Below are positions 1 through 7,402 of a stretch of 10,235 nt of DNA, piece after piece; the first letter of the stretch is position 1, and the number at the start of each line of letters is the position of its first letter. The translations under genes were made by a program, and so were the position numbers. Source of the stretch: Phycisphaerales bacterium UBA2421 (GTDB lineage: Bacteria > Planctomycetota > Phycisphaerae > Tepidisphaerales > Tepidisphaeraceae); assembly GCA_002343075.1 (NCBI GenBank), contig DDRH01000062.1:1-10235 (forward strand). The letters are read 5' to 3'. Below the pieces are notes generated by a model. That model was not told where the DNA came from, searched no databases, and was given only the letters and a program-made list of their open reading frames with translations.

Positions 1-1383
1 GGTTTTGCAGATTGGATGATCAACCGCCTGAACGCCGCGGGGAAGTTTGGCGGACGGGTAGTGGTGGTGCAACCGATCGCGCAGGGCTTGGCCGAGAAGT
101 TGAATTCGCAGGACGGTCTCTACACTCTGCTGCTGCGGGGCATGCACAACGGGTCGAAGGTCGATCAGCGCGAGATCATCGACTGCATCAGCCGGGCACT
201 GAACCCCTACGGCCAGTGGGAGCAGGTGCTCGATGTGGCTCGGTCGGCGGAACTTCGCGTGATTGTCTCCAACACAACCGAGGCGGGTATCACCTATCGC
301 GCGGAAGACCGTCCCGACGACGCGCCGCCGGCGTCATTCCCGGGCAAGCTTACGAGGTTGCTCTTTGAGCGATACCAGTCACTTGGCGGCGAAAGTGCTC
401 CTGGGCTGATCATCCTTCCGTGCGAGCTGATCGAGCGCAACGGCGACGCACTCCGCACCGCCGTCAGGCAGACTTCGGTCAATTGGTCGCTTCCGCAGGG
501 GTTTCTGGACTGGACTGCCAGGGGGAATATCTTCGCTAATACGCTGGTCGATCGCATTGTGTCCGGCTATCCAAAAGACGACGCAGCAACCATCGCCGCA
601 GATCTGGGCTATGATGACGGCCTGCTGGTGGCGGGGGAACCGTTTCACTTCTGGGTGATCGAAGCGCCTGAAGCCTGCTCGAAAGAGCTACCGTTTGATG
701 AAGTCGGGCTGAATGTCGTCTTCACTGACAACATGACGCCCTATCGCGATCGCAAGGTGCGAATTCTCAACGGCGCACACACCATGACTGTCCCCGCGGC
801 GTTCTTGATGGGGATGAATTTTGTGGGCGAAATCATGGACGATCCGATGGTCCGGTCTTTCATGATTGAAGGCATTGCGCAGGAGATTATTCCAACGCTC
901 GACCTGCCCCGGCCCGACCTGCAGTCATTCGCCGCTGCCGTTGTCGAACGCTTTGGCAATCCGTTTGTGAAGCATGCATTATTGAGTATTACGCTTAATA
1001 GTTCGAGCAAGTTTAAGAGCCGGATTGTGCCGTCAATCAAGCGTTTTGCGCAGGCCAACGGCACGTCGCCGAAGCGGCTGGCGTTTTCACTCGCGGCCCT
1101 GATCGCATTCTACCGCGGGGCTGGCGTCGATGGCGCCTCCCTCCGCGGCCGCCGCGGTGAGGAGGCGTATGCCATTCAGGACGACGCTGCTGCTCTCAAA
1201 CTATTTGCAACGGCCTGGGCCGAATTGAGCGACGACATCCCGGCATTGGTGAATCACATTCTGTCGGCAGCGTCTATCTGGGGCGAAGATCTCAGCCAGC
1301 TTGCCGATTTATCTGAAAAGGTGACACACTCGCTGCAATCGATCCTGAGGGATGGCGCTCGAGGTGCGATGCAGGCGCTGTGA
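1..1383 (+). CDS. uxaB: Tagaturonate reductase (altronate oxidoreductase), 5' end cut by the window
   Basis: NAD-dependent reduction of D-tagaturonate to D-altronate in cytoplasmic hexuronate (galacturonate) catabolism. The frame is open from base 1 (GFADW before the first ATG at 16), and family alignment from memory shows these residues are internal, so the N-terminal NAD-binding glycine motif lies outside the window. Numbering from the ATG at 16, the match to E. coli UxaB is extensive: QDGLYT near 32, VSNTTEAGI near 84, the FPGKLTRLLFER stretch near 108, and LVDRIVSGYP. The catalytic signature of polyol-specific long-chain dehydrogenases is intact: Lys247, Asn252 and His255 in KVRILNGAH, with the K+5 N+3 H spacing of mannitol 2-dehydrogenase. 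The C-terminal helical domain is complete and ends at TGA 1381-1383. It converges with the next gene, 15 bp away. Other members of the mannitol dehydrogenase family (fructuronate or mannonate oxidoreductase) are possible but fit less well. Confidence 0.93.
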   Translation, partial: GFADWMINRLNAAGKFGGRVVVVQPIAQGLAEKLNSQDGLYTLLLRGMHNGSKVDQREIIDCISRALNPYGQWEQVLDVARSAELRVIVSNTTEAGITYRAEDRPDDAPPASFPGKLTRLLFERYQSLGGESAPGLIILPCELIERNGDALRTAVRQTSVNWSLPQGFLDWTARGNIFANTLVDRIVSGYPKDDAATIAADLGYDDGLLVAGEPFHFWVIEAPEACSKELPFDEVGLNVVFTDNMTPYRDRKVRILNGAHTMTVPAAFLMGMNFVGEIMDDPMVRSFMIEGIAQEIIPTLDLPRPDLQSFAAAVVERFGNPFVKHALLSITLNSSSKFKSRIVPSIKRFAQANGTSPKRLAFSLAALIAFYRGAGVDGASLRGRRGEEAYAIQDDAAALKLFATAWAELSDDIPALVNHILSAASIWGEDLSQLADLSEKVTHSLQSILRDGARGAMQAL

Positions 1384-1398
1384 GCGTTCTCAGGGCAG

Positions 1399-3414
1399 TC
1401 AGGATGGTAGAAATCGTACTGGCCGATAGTCATAGCCCATCGAGGCCAGGACGATGTTGACCACCAGCCATGCTGCAGAGGCGATCGCCTCGCCGAAAAT
1501 CAGTCCGATGAACACGCTGCTGAGTGTCTTGTAAAGTGCGGCCCCACCGAACCGGAGGACAAGGGTTTTGGCGAGCCAGCCGACGAAGATACTGAACCAT
1601 ATCTGCGGCATGAACACGGTCTGGCTGGCGATGTATCCGACAGGCACAAATGGCCACCAGGTGAGCCGCCAAGTAAGCAGTTGCAGCCCCGCTGTGGCAA
1701 GCGCGCCGATGGTGAAGTGGACCCAGGGTGTATGCGGTGCCGCGGGGAATTTTTTCTCGTTCCACGAGGCGAGTGGTTTGATCAGGTGCTCATCCGGCTG
1801 AGTCTCCAATCCATGCTTGTTCTCAAACTGCGGCTCACCCGCAGCCAGCACACCGGTGTATGAGTAATAGCTGTGCAGCGAGGCAAACCCGGCAAACGTT
1901 ACACCCACAATCAGCGCCCAGACCATGACGCAGGCGACGCGAGCGGCGTGCCGGGGAACGACTTCAGCACCTTCGTTGACTCGTATCGCATGTTGCGCGT
2001 AGGTCAGCAGGCTCTCACGATTGGCGGCAACTGAAGTCATGGAAGCATGGCCAGCAAAAAAGACATCGCGCCCGCTGAGTGATGCGGCTGGAAAGTTATA
2101 AAATATCTGCTGCAGGGTGGGCATCGTCCGGATGATGGGAATTCCCGTTTCGGCGACAATTCGCGAAACGGCGAGATGAGCCAGCAAAATCACTCCGACA
2201 ATCAGTAGCACCATCGCCACGCTCACCCCGACGAACAAGAGCCAGCCGATCATGGTCGCCACGCCCACCGCGGTCCCGAGTAGGGCATATCGTCCCTCCC
2301 GGAGCGAGCGATCTCGGCTGAGAAACGACGCGACAATCGCCCAGAGGTGTTTCCGTGCGAGCCACAGAAATCCGGCCACATAGACGATGCACGCAGAAAA
2401 GTGCTGATCCAGCTTAGCTGGCGGGAGAAACTCCGAGCCGCGCAGCCGGACATACATTGTGATGAACTGCATCAGCACATAGATCGCCCACAAACTGAAT
2501 GCCACACGCGACTGAATGAAGTACGTTACGCCGACGAATGTAAAAAACAGCGTGGCGCGCTTGATGTCCCAGGGCAGCTTTGCCCAGGGTTCATCGGAGA
2601 GGAATCCGGTAAAATCGTAAGAGAGAGGTATCTTCGTGACGTGGCGGGGAAAGTACTCGTTCAGTGCCGTGAGTGAGTGAATGGCAAAGACAGAAACGCT
2701 GGCGATCCAGAAGAGTCGGCTGCGAAAGAGGTCGTTCAGCCATCTGCCCTTCGCGGGGGCTTCGATGAGCGAGAGCTGCAACTGCGCCAGCGGGAAGGCG
2801 AGGCGCTCGTTCTTGCCCCACTGCGTTCGAAAAAGAAAGGCGAGCGAGATCAGCGAAATCATCATCCCGGCGACAAAAATTCCCCAGCCCAGCACCGGCC
2901 CAAGCCAGCCGCGCAGCGGCATGGTCTGGTCGTCGGGTGTGCGCCCGTAAAATTGTTGCACAACATCACTGCTCCGGCCATTGGCGACCGAATCAACCGG
3001 GAAGAGCCAATCGGGCAGCCCCAGTCCTGAAAATGCATTCCAGAAAGCCGATTGCGAAACGCCGAAGTAGAAAGGTGCAACCAGCGAAGGGATGAGCGTC
3101 CGCAGCAATCCCTGACCGGGAATGCTGCTTCCCACGAGCAGCATGGTGAGAATAATGGCCAGTTCGCCCGTAGCCAGCGGCCGACGGCCCAGCGCTTGCA
3201 GCGGGGCGTTGATGAGGATCACCAGCAAAAAAATGGTGAGCACCAGCGCCAACGGGAGGTAGCTGCCCACCAGAAACGTGTTGGCGACGACAAAATCGTT
3301 GTAGGGAGCGACACCGCATAGCACCGCTACCGCCGCCGTGCCGATGGCGACACTCCGCCATGTGATCGATGGCGGGGGCCGGTCATCGGGGGTTAAGGTT
3401 GTTTCAGTCTCCAT
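1399..3414 (-). CDS. Polytopic membrane protein, DUF6785/DUF6784 (OPT-like) family
   Basis: A large inner-membrane protein with about 12-14 hydrophobic segments. From the ATG at 3414 these include residues 20-38, 50-72, 84-98, 170-196 and several more to the C-terminus. The stretch with QWGKNERLAFPLAQLQL (about 198-214) resembles the conserved 'W..NERLSFPL.QLPL' segment I associate with DUF6785, and an AETGIP motif lies in the C-terminal half. These proteins are often called oligopeptide-transporter-like; the substrate is unknown and I do not assign one. The frame is open up to a GTG at 3495, which would add 27 residues. I prefer ATG 3414 because it gives a short polar, Pro-rich N-terminus before the first helix, and a -10-like TATAGT sits upstream of it (3437-3442, minus strand) but inside the longer version. 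No strong Shine-Dalgarno supports either start. It is convergent with uxaB and divergent from the sigma gene. Confidence 0.82.
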   Translation of the reverse strand: METETTLTPDDRPPPSITWRSVAIGTAAVAVLCGVAPYNDFVVANTFLVGSYLPLALVLTIFLLVILINAPLQALGRRPLATGELAIILTMLLVGSSIPGQGLLRTLIPSLVAPFYFGVSQSAFWNAFSGLGLPDWLFPVDSVANGRSSDVVQQFYGRTPDDQTMPLRGWLGPVLGWGIFVAGMMISLISLAFLFRTQWGKNERLAFPLAQLQLSLIEAPAKGRWLNDLFRSRLFWIASVSVFAIHSLTALNEYFPRHVTKIPLSYDFTGFLSDEPWAKLPWDIKRATLFFTFVGVTYFIQSRVAFSLWAIYVLMQFITMYVRLRGSEFLPPAKLDQHFSACIVYVAGFLWLARKHLWAIVASFLSRDRSLREGRYALLGTAVGVATMIGWLLFVGVSVAMVLLIVGVILLAHLAVSRIVAETGIPIIRTMPTLQQIFYNFPAASLSGRDVFFAGHASMTSVAANRESLLTYAQHAIRVNEGAEVVPRHAARVACVMVWALIVGVTFAGFASLHSYYSYTGVLAAGEPQFENKHGLETQPDEHLIKPLASWNEKKFPAAPHTPWVHFTIGALATAGLQLLTWRLTWWPFVPVGYIASQTVFMPQIWFSIFVGWLAKTLVLRFGGAALYKTLSSVFIGLIFGEAIASAAWLVVNIVLASMGYDYRPVRFLPS

Positions 3415-3535
3415 TCCGCGAGGCCTGTCGGTTGCGACTATACGAGTAGTGACGGCAATCGGATATGCGGCAAAAAGCACAATTTCTTTGTCCACCTTGC
3501 CGCGGGCGACGTAATACTTATCTGGCTCTCACGCG

Positions 3536-3564
3536 TTGACGTCACAACAATTGAGTGCGATAGT
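3536..3564 (+). promoter_or_regulatory. Predicted sigma-70-type promoter for the ECF sigma gene
   Basis: TTGACG at 3536-3541 (5 of 6 to TTGACA), a 17 bp spacer, then GATAGT at 3559-3564 (4 of 6 to TATAAT). It lies about 70 bp before the GTG start of the sigma gene in the divergent intergenic region. It is a housekeeping-type promoter; I saw no separate ECF-type AAC/CGT autoregulatory pair. Prediction only. Confidence 0.45.
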
Positions 3565-3638
3565 TCACTCGAATTCTGATCGGACCGGGGCGACGTGTCA
3601 TCTTCAAGGCGATATGGCAGCGTCGTCTCCGGAACTTT

Positions 3639-4328
3639 GTGAACCCGGATGCGTCCAAAAGTATGTCAAGTGTAAGTGGAGCCCATTTCGGCCCGGATCG
3701 GGTGCAACCCGCCCACGAACCGGCTCCCGCAAGCGACGCCGAGCTGATGCAGGCGGCACGCAGCGGGGATCGGGGGGCGTTCGGGCAGATTGTCACCCGA
3801 TACCAAGACCGGCTGTTTACCGCCGTCCTGCGGTTGGTGGGCGATTATGAGGACGCGCGCGAGTTGACGCAGGAAGCGTTCACCCGCGCCATGATCAGCC
3901 TCGAAAACTTCCGCGGCGATGCGCAGCCGTACACATGGCTGTTCAGAATCGCGATGAATCTGTCAATCAGCCGGCTTCGCAAGGCGTCCCGGAAGCGGGT
4001 GTTTTCCCTGGATGCTCCTGCAAACGGGCGCCGGCACGGTGGCAGCGATGATCAGGCGGCGACATTGGTGGATCGGGTCAGCAACGTTCGCAGTGAGGCC
4101 CCCGAGGCCGCCGCCGAGCGTCGTGAGGCTCAGCAGCAGGTGCTCGCGGCGCTCGGAAGGCTGGACAGCGAGTATCGCGCGATTTTGGTTATGCGGGATG
4201 TGGAAGGATTCGATTACCAGCAGATGGCCGATCTGCTCGACCTCCCGCTGGGCACATTGAAGAGCCGCCTCTTTCGCGCGCGGCTTGCGTTAAGAGATGA
4301 GTTGAAGGGATATATGCAGAAAGGATGA
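3639..4328 (+). CDS. ECF-family RNA polymerase sigma factor (sigma-70 family)
   Basis: A 229-residue extracytoplasmic-function sigma factor that would direct RNA polymerase to a dedicated regulon. Region 2 spans about residues 33-117, with the core-binding ELTQEAFTRA segment near 75 and the DNA-melting FRGDAQPYTWLFRIAMNL stretch near 91. An Ala/Glu-rich linker follows (118-160). Region 4 spans about 164-222, with LDSEYRAILVMRDVEGFDYQQMADLL and the helix-turn-helix LPLGTLKSRLFRAR. The start shown is GTG 3639; ATG 3663 (residue 9) is an alternative, and neither has a convincing Shine-Dalgarno. The first 32 residues are poorly conserved in kind and look like a flexible extension. The stop TGA falls inside the palindromic repeat at 4321. 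The downstream gene encodes its likely anti-sigma factor. The ECF group number cannot be assigned by eye. Confidence 0.93.
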   Translation: MNPDASKSMSSVSGAHFGPDRVQPAHEPAPASDAELMQAARSGDRGAFGQIVTRYQDRLFTAVLRLVGDYEDARELTQEAFTRAMISLENFRGDAQPYTWLFRIAMNLSISRLRKASRKRVFSLDAPANGRRHGGSDDQAATLVDRVSNVRSEAPEAAAERREAQQQVLAALGRLDSEYRAILVMRDVEGFDYQQMADLLDLPLGTLKSRLFRARLALRDELKGYMQKG

Positions 4329-4370
4329 AGGATGAATGCTGAAGGATGAATCGTTCATCCTTCATCCTTC
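4321..4370. repeat. AAGGATG-unit palindromic repeat between sigma and anti-sigma genes
   Basis: The left arm AAGGATGAAGGATGAA (4321-4336) and right arm TTCATCCTTCATCCTT (4354-4369) form a perfect 16 bp inverted repeat with a 17 nt loop. The loop contains a further GAAGGATGAA copy (4341-4350), which can instead pair with 4354-4363 across a 3 nt loop, so two exclusive hairpins are possible. The decamer GAAGGATGAA or its complement occurs four times (4327, 4341, 4354, 4361). With one bulged A the stem extends by CAGA/TCTG outward. The sigma stop codon is inside the left arm. An in-frame upstream ATG (4346) of the anti-sigma frame lies in the loop. There is no T-run after it, so it is not a classical terminator. 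It could act as a REP-like mRNA element; that is inference. Confidence 0.85.
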
Positions 4371-4390
4371 TGACTTCATACTCGGACACA

Positions 4391-6037
4391 ATGGGTCGAT
4401 CGACCGAAGACATCGAAGCCAAACTTGCCGCGTTTGTCGATGGCGAGTTGGATGCAGCCGGCAGGGACGATATCGAGAAGCACCTGCAGGCCAACCCTCA
4501 GCACCGCGCGCTGCTGGATGACCTTATGCGAGGGCGCGCACTGTTACGCGATCTCCCGAGCGAAGCGGCGCCGGCGGATATTCTTGAGTCGATCCAGGGC
4601 CACCTCGAGCGCCGGCTCCTCCTTGACGATGAGTCGGACGCAGTCGTCAGCAACCGACCGGGCCAGTTAAGGGGCTACCTCGCCATCGCAGCGGTGTTTC
4701 TTCTGACGGCGACGCTGGGAATCGTCATTTACTCGGTTTTGCCGAATTCGAGGCAGTCAACCGACTTGGCTGCGACATTCGGCCCCGCCGAGACGTTGCC
4801 GGATGAAGCGCTATCGACCGAATCGGCTGCCGCGGTGGGCGAAGGCCGCGTCGGGGGCACACGGGTCGCCGTCGCTCCGGGAGCGGGGCCGGATCAACCC
4901 CGCGCCGACGGTGTGCTGCACGATCGTGCGCTGACGGCGGCGGTGGACGCGATTCGGGGTGGGCCTGATGCCACCGCGTCGATCGCGGGTCGCCGAACCG
5001 AGCCTGAGGTGGCGCGGCTTCCCACCATTGGAGCCACGATCCAGCCACCTCCCGGCTTCGCGATGGCCGACGACGCAGCCCTTTCTCCAGTAATCATTCT
5101 TGCCAGCGATGACCCTGCGGCGACAGAGCAGGAGTTGTCATCGCTGCTGCTTAGCAATCGAGTGATGTTCGAGCAGGTACAGCCGGGCGATGCTGAAACC
5201 TCCCGCGCCAATGAGGGTAAGGCAGACGTGGCTTCGGGAGGTCTTGCACAAGCGAAAGAGAGTGTCGGCGAGTCGATCTTCATCGCACGAAGGCTGACGC
5301 GCAGCCAGTATCAAGCCATCGATCAGGCCCTTCGATCTCCCGCAAGAGCAAGAAAGCAGGCTGTCGGTCAGGCGGCGCAGGAGCAGTATCAGTCATCCCG
5401 GTACAAGGCCGCACCTGACGCATCCGAGCCGCCAGCGAGTGCTTCTGGGGTGCTCGAATCGGATAAGGACAGGCTCAGCAAAGCCGAAGGCAGCGACGTA
5501 GCTCGGACGGGTCGCGGCGAGTTTGGAAAGGCCGCAGAACTCGATGCGATGGGAGGGGATGCAGCCCCCGCATCGCAACCCGGCGACGATGCGGATGTGA
5601 TTGCCATCGGCGATCAGTTGACGATCAACCTCCCGCTGCAGATCCAGTCAAACGTAGGCGGGGGGCATCTGATTGAGGTTGGACCGGATGGGTCAATGCA
5701 GGTTCCGCCGCTCGAACCGATTGCCGTTGCAGGTCTGACGGTCGAAGAGGCGGGAAAGAAGCTTCGGGCGGCGCTGGGTGAAGATGCCACGATTGACGGG
5801 GCGGCTGTGTCGATAACCCGGCAATCGGTCGCCCGCACCGATGACACGCTGACTGACGTGGTGATTGTCGTGCGCCCGACCTCGGAGATGACCGCGGCCG
5901 GGGCAGTCACGAATCCCCCAACATCGCAACCCTCTGCCGACGCCGCCCCGACCGCCGAGGCTCCTGCAGAAGGCCCCTCGCTTGCGCCGGCGGGCGGCGA
6001 AGTGCCGGCCGCTGTTCCGGCAACTCAGCCGGGGTAA
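4391..6037 (+). CDS. Membrane-anchored anti-sigma-like protein with C-terminal Poly_export-like domain
   Basis: A 548-residue protein from ATG 4391. Residues 1-75 look like an anti-sigma domain: a KLAAFVDGELDAAGRDDIEKHL helix pair as in RsiW/zf-HC2 anti-sigmas, but the zinc motif HxxxCxxC is replaced by H31-x3-N35-x2-H38, so zinc binding by that motif is not expected. One membrane helix spans about 95-117, giving an N-in topology with the rest periplasmic. A low-complexity Ala/Gly/Pro linker follows. A more ordered part (about 234-315) runs from VIILASDDPAATEQEL through IARRLTRSQYQAIDQAL, and I do not recognise it. Residues about 402-477 match the polysaccharide biosynthesis/export pattern GDxLxI, then VGPDGSMQVPPL, then VAGLTVEEAGKKL. 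The tail is Pro/Ala-rich. An in-frame ATG at 4346 would add 15 residues encoded by the repeat; I reject it as the start. Likely role: sequester the sigma factor at the membrane and sense an envelope or polysaccharide signal (inference). Confidence 0.8.
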   Translation: MGRSTEDIEAKLAAFVDGELDAAGRDDIEKHLQANPQHRALLDDLMRGRALLRDLPSEAAPADILESIQGHLERRLLLDDESDAVVSNRPGQLRGYLAIAAVFLLTATLGIVIYSVLPNSRQSTDLAATFGPAETLPDEALSTESAAAVGEGRVGGTRVAVAPGAGPDQPRADGVLHDRALTAAVDAIRGGPDATASIAGRRTEPEVARLPTIGATIQPPPGFAMADDAALSPVIILASDDPAATEQELSSLLLSNRVMFEQVQPGDAETSRANEGKADVASGGLAQAKESVGESIFIARRLTRSQYQAIDQALRSPARARKQAVGQAAQEQYQSSRYKAAPDASEPPASASGVLESDKDRLSKAEGSDVARTGRGEFGKAAELDAMGGDAAPASQPGDDADVIAIGDQLTINLPLQIQSNVGGGHLIEVGPDGSMQVPPLEPIAVAGLTVEEAGKKLRAALGEDATIDGAAVSITRQSVARTDDTLTDVVIVVRPTSEMTAAGAVTNPPTSQPSADAAPTAEAPAEGPSLAPAGGEVPAAVPATQPG

Positions 6038-6067
6038 CCGCTGCCCTTTCGCCCGAAGCACCCCCAC

Positions 6068-6087
6068 GGCGCGCTTTTCGGCGCGCC
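6068..6087 (+). other. GC-rich hairpin 30 bp after the anti-sigma gene
   Basis: GGCGCGC (6068-6074), a six-base loop TTTTCG, then GCGCGCC (6081-6087) form a 7 bp all-GC stem just past the stop at 6037. It is not followed by a T-run, so it may be a transcript-end or stability hairpin and not a textbook intrinsic terminator. The rest of 6038-6221 shows no gene I can support. Confidence 0.35.
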
Positions 6088-6221
6088 AGAATCCATCGCC
6101 AGCGCCTGCTCTCAAACCGCCGCGGGTCTTCCCGGCAATATGAATCCGGCGGGCGAAGTCATATGATTGTGCGTGACGGTTTCCGGCGCGCTCCGGATTT
6201 CATGCTGATCGCGAGGTGGCT

Positions 6222-7118
6222 GTGAATCAATCTGTGACAATTGAGAATGAGCAACTGCGGCTCGAAATCTGGCCCAAACTTGGGGGCAAAATCTCGTCGA
6301 TTGTCGATAAGGCCGACGGCTACGAGCTGATGTTTAACTACCCGGCAGAGTTGCCCGAAGAATGCATGTACGGCAGGCAATACGACGCCACCTGGTACGC
6401 AGGCTGGGATGAGTGCTTCCCAGCGGTGGGCAGCGGGAACTATGTTGGGCATCCTTACGATCACATTGCCATTCCCGATCATGGCGAGGTTTATTCACTC
6501 CCATGCACCGCGGTGCCTACGAAGGACGGGATCACGACCCTCTCGCATGGGCTTCGATTTGGGTATCGGTTCTCGCGCAAACTTCAACTGATTGAAAACA
6601 AGATTGTCGCAACCTATTCGGCGGTCAACCTTGCGCCTTTTGAGTTTCGGTTCGTCTGGGCGCAGCACGCACTATGCAATATGGAAGGGGGCGTCGAGAT
6701 CGATGTCGCAATCGACAAGGCATGGCGACACAGCCACGGCGTGGCGGGGGTGGAGCACCAGAAAGCATTTGAATGGCCTTTGGTCGATGGAAAGTACGAT
6801 CTTTCGCGGCCGGCGCGGCTTCCAGTCGGTGGGTGGAAAGTCTTCTCGCATGATGTCATCGCAGCGCCGGCGGTCATCCGATATCCGAGCCGGGGCCGGC
6901 AACTGGAAATCGCTTTCACGAGTGAGGCTGTCAAAGCGCACTGGGGCCTGTGGCTTAGCGCCGGCGGGTGGAGCGGGCAGCATCACTTTGCCATGGAGCC
7001 GACGACCGGCCGCTTTGACCAACTCGACCGCAGCATCCAGGACGGCAGCGCCGCGCGCATCCCACCACTGGGCACGGTGCAATGGCAAACCATCTGGACA
7101 GTGAGCACCATCAGTTAA
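6222..7118 (+). CDS. Aldose 1-epimerase-like (galactose mutarotase superfamily) protein
   Basis: A protein of about 298 residues with the beta-sandwich pattern of galactose mutarotase-like proteins: an N-terminal LRLEIWPKLGGKISSIVDK strand set typical of sugar epimerases, the central WAQHALCNMEGG with a candidate catalytic His (149 from this start), and the C-terminal FAMEPTTGRFDQL with a candidate catalytic Glu (259), the usual 'EP.TG' segment. The expected role is interconversion of anomers or binding of a sugar; the substrate cannot be read from sequence. Two GTG starts are in frame, 6216 and 6222. I chose 6222 because GAGGTG (6213-6218) is a good Shine-Dalgarno five bases (from GAGG) before it. 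No signal peptide is visible, so it is probably cytoplasmic. It stands alone between the anti-sigma gene (184 bp upstream) and a gene-free stretch. It may serve the same sugar metabolism as uxaB, but that is only suggestive. Confidence 0.75.
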   Translation: MNQSVTIENEQLRLEIWPKLGGKISSIVDKADGYELMFNYPAELPEECMYGRQYDATWYAGWDECFPAVGSGNYVGHPYDHIAIPDHGEVYSLPCTAVPTKDGITTLSHGLRFGYRFSRKLQLIENKIVATYSAVNLAPFEFRFVWAQHALCNMEGGVEIDVAIDKAWRHSHGVAGVEHQKAFEWPLVDGKYDLSRPARLPVGGWKVFSHDVIAAPAVIRYPSRGRQLEIAFTSEAVKAHWGLWLSAGGWSGQHHFAMEPTTGRFDQLDRSIQDGSAARIPPLGTVQWQTIWTVSTIS

Positions 7119-7364
7119 GAGTGCACCCGTCCGGCAAGCGATCGGTCGTGGGACACGAATCACTTCTGCAAGATTGGGTCGCGTTCAAAACACAGCTTGG
7201 TGGACAGATTGAATAATCTCGTAGCTTCGTTGGTTCCGTTGCTGGCGAGAAGAGTTTTTGAAGCGAATTCGTGGAAAATCGGATTGAGATATGAAATGAA
7301 AACGCGTTGGTGACGACTCTTAGGCTGTTCGCACTAACGTAGCCCGATTCCCTACCCCCCTGAG
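7119..7364 (+). other. Gene-free stretch ahead of a strong terminator; possible 3' UTR or small RNA
   Basis: About 245 bp with no credible coding region on either strand, AT-richer than its flanks in the part around 7200-7320, and ending directly in the intrinsic terminator at 7365. It is either a long 3' UTR of the epimerase gene or contains an independently transcribed small RNA. A short hairpin-capable piece (GGCT...AGCC, about 7323-7344) is visible. I found no convincing -35/-10 pair and no tRNA or other known RNA family signature. Confidence 0.3.
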
Positions 7365-7402
7365 GCCCCAGCCGACTTCCCCGCGGCTGGGGCATTTTTT
7401 TT
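7365..7402 (+). terminator. Strong intrinsic terminator, plus strand
   Basis: GCCCCAGCCG (7365-7374) and CGGCTGGGGC (7384-7393) form a perfect 10 bp stem with a 9 nt loop, followed by A and eight T (7395-7402). The polarity serves transcripts reading rightward. On the minus strand the same hairpin is not followed by a T-run, though it sits immediately past the stop codon of the leftward gene and could weakly serve it too. The last two T overlap that gene's TAA. Confidence 0.9.

Noticed and set aside
3536..3850. Rightward ORF of 104 codons covering the sigma promoter and N-terminus
   Set aside because: It overlaps the sigma gene in another frame and has Arg/Pro-rich shadow composition.
4336..4521. 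Rightward ORF beginning in the palindromic repeat (reads ...FILHPSDFIL...)
   Set aside because: It is the repeat read as protein and then a frame-shifted shadow of the anti-sigma gene; such peptides are typical of spurious calls on this repeat type.
5693..6115. Leftward ORF of 140 codons opposite the anti-sigma 3' end
   Set aside because: Arg/Gly-rich shadow of a high-GC coding region, with no motif or start signal.
6202..6225. Seven-codon mini-ORF (MLIARWL) whose TGA overlaps the GTG start of the epimerase gene
   Set aside because: It has the form of a translational-coupling leader but no Shine-Dalgarno, no regulatory codon bias, and is easily a chance occurrence.
7111..7395. Leftward ORF of 94 codons in the gene-free stretch
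   Set aside because: Its start lies inside the terminator hairpin, it has no Shine-Dalgarno, and its composition is not protein-like.
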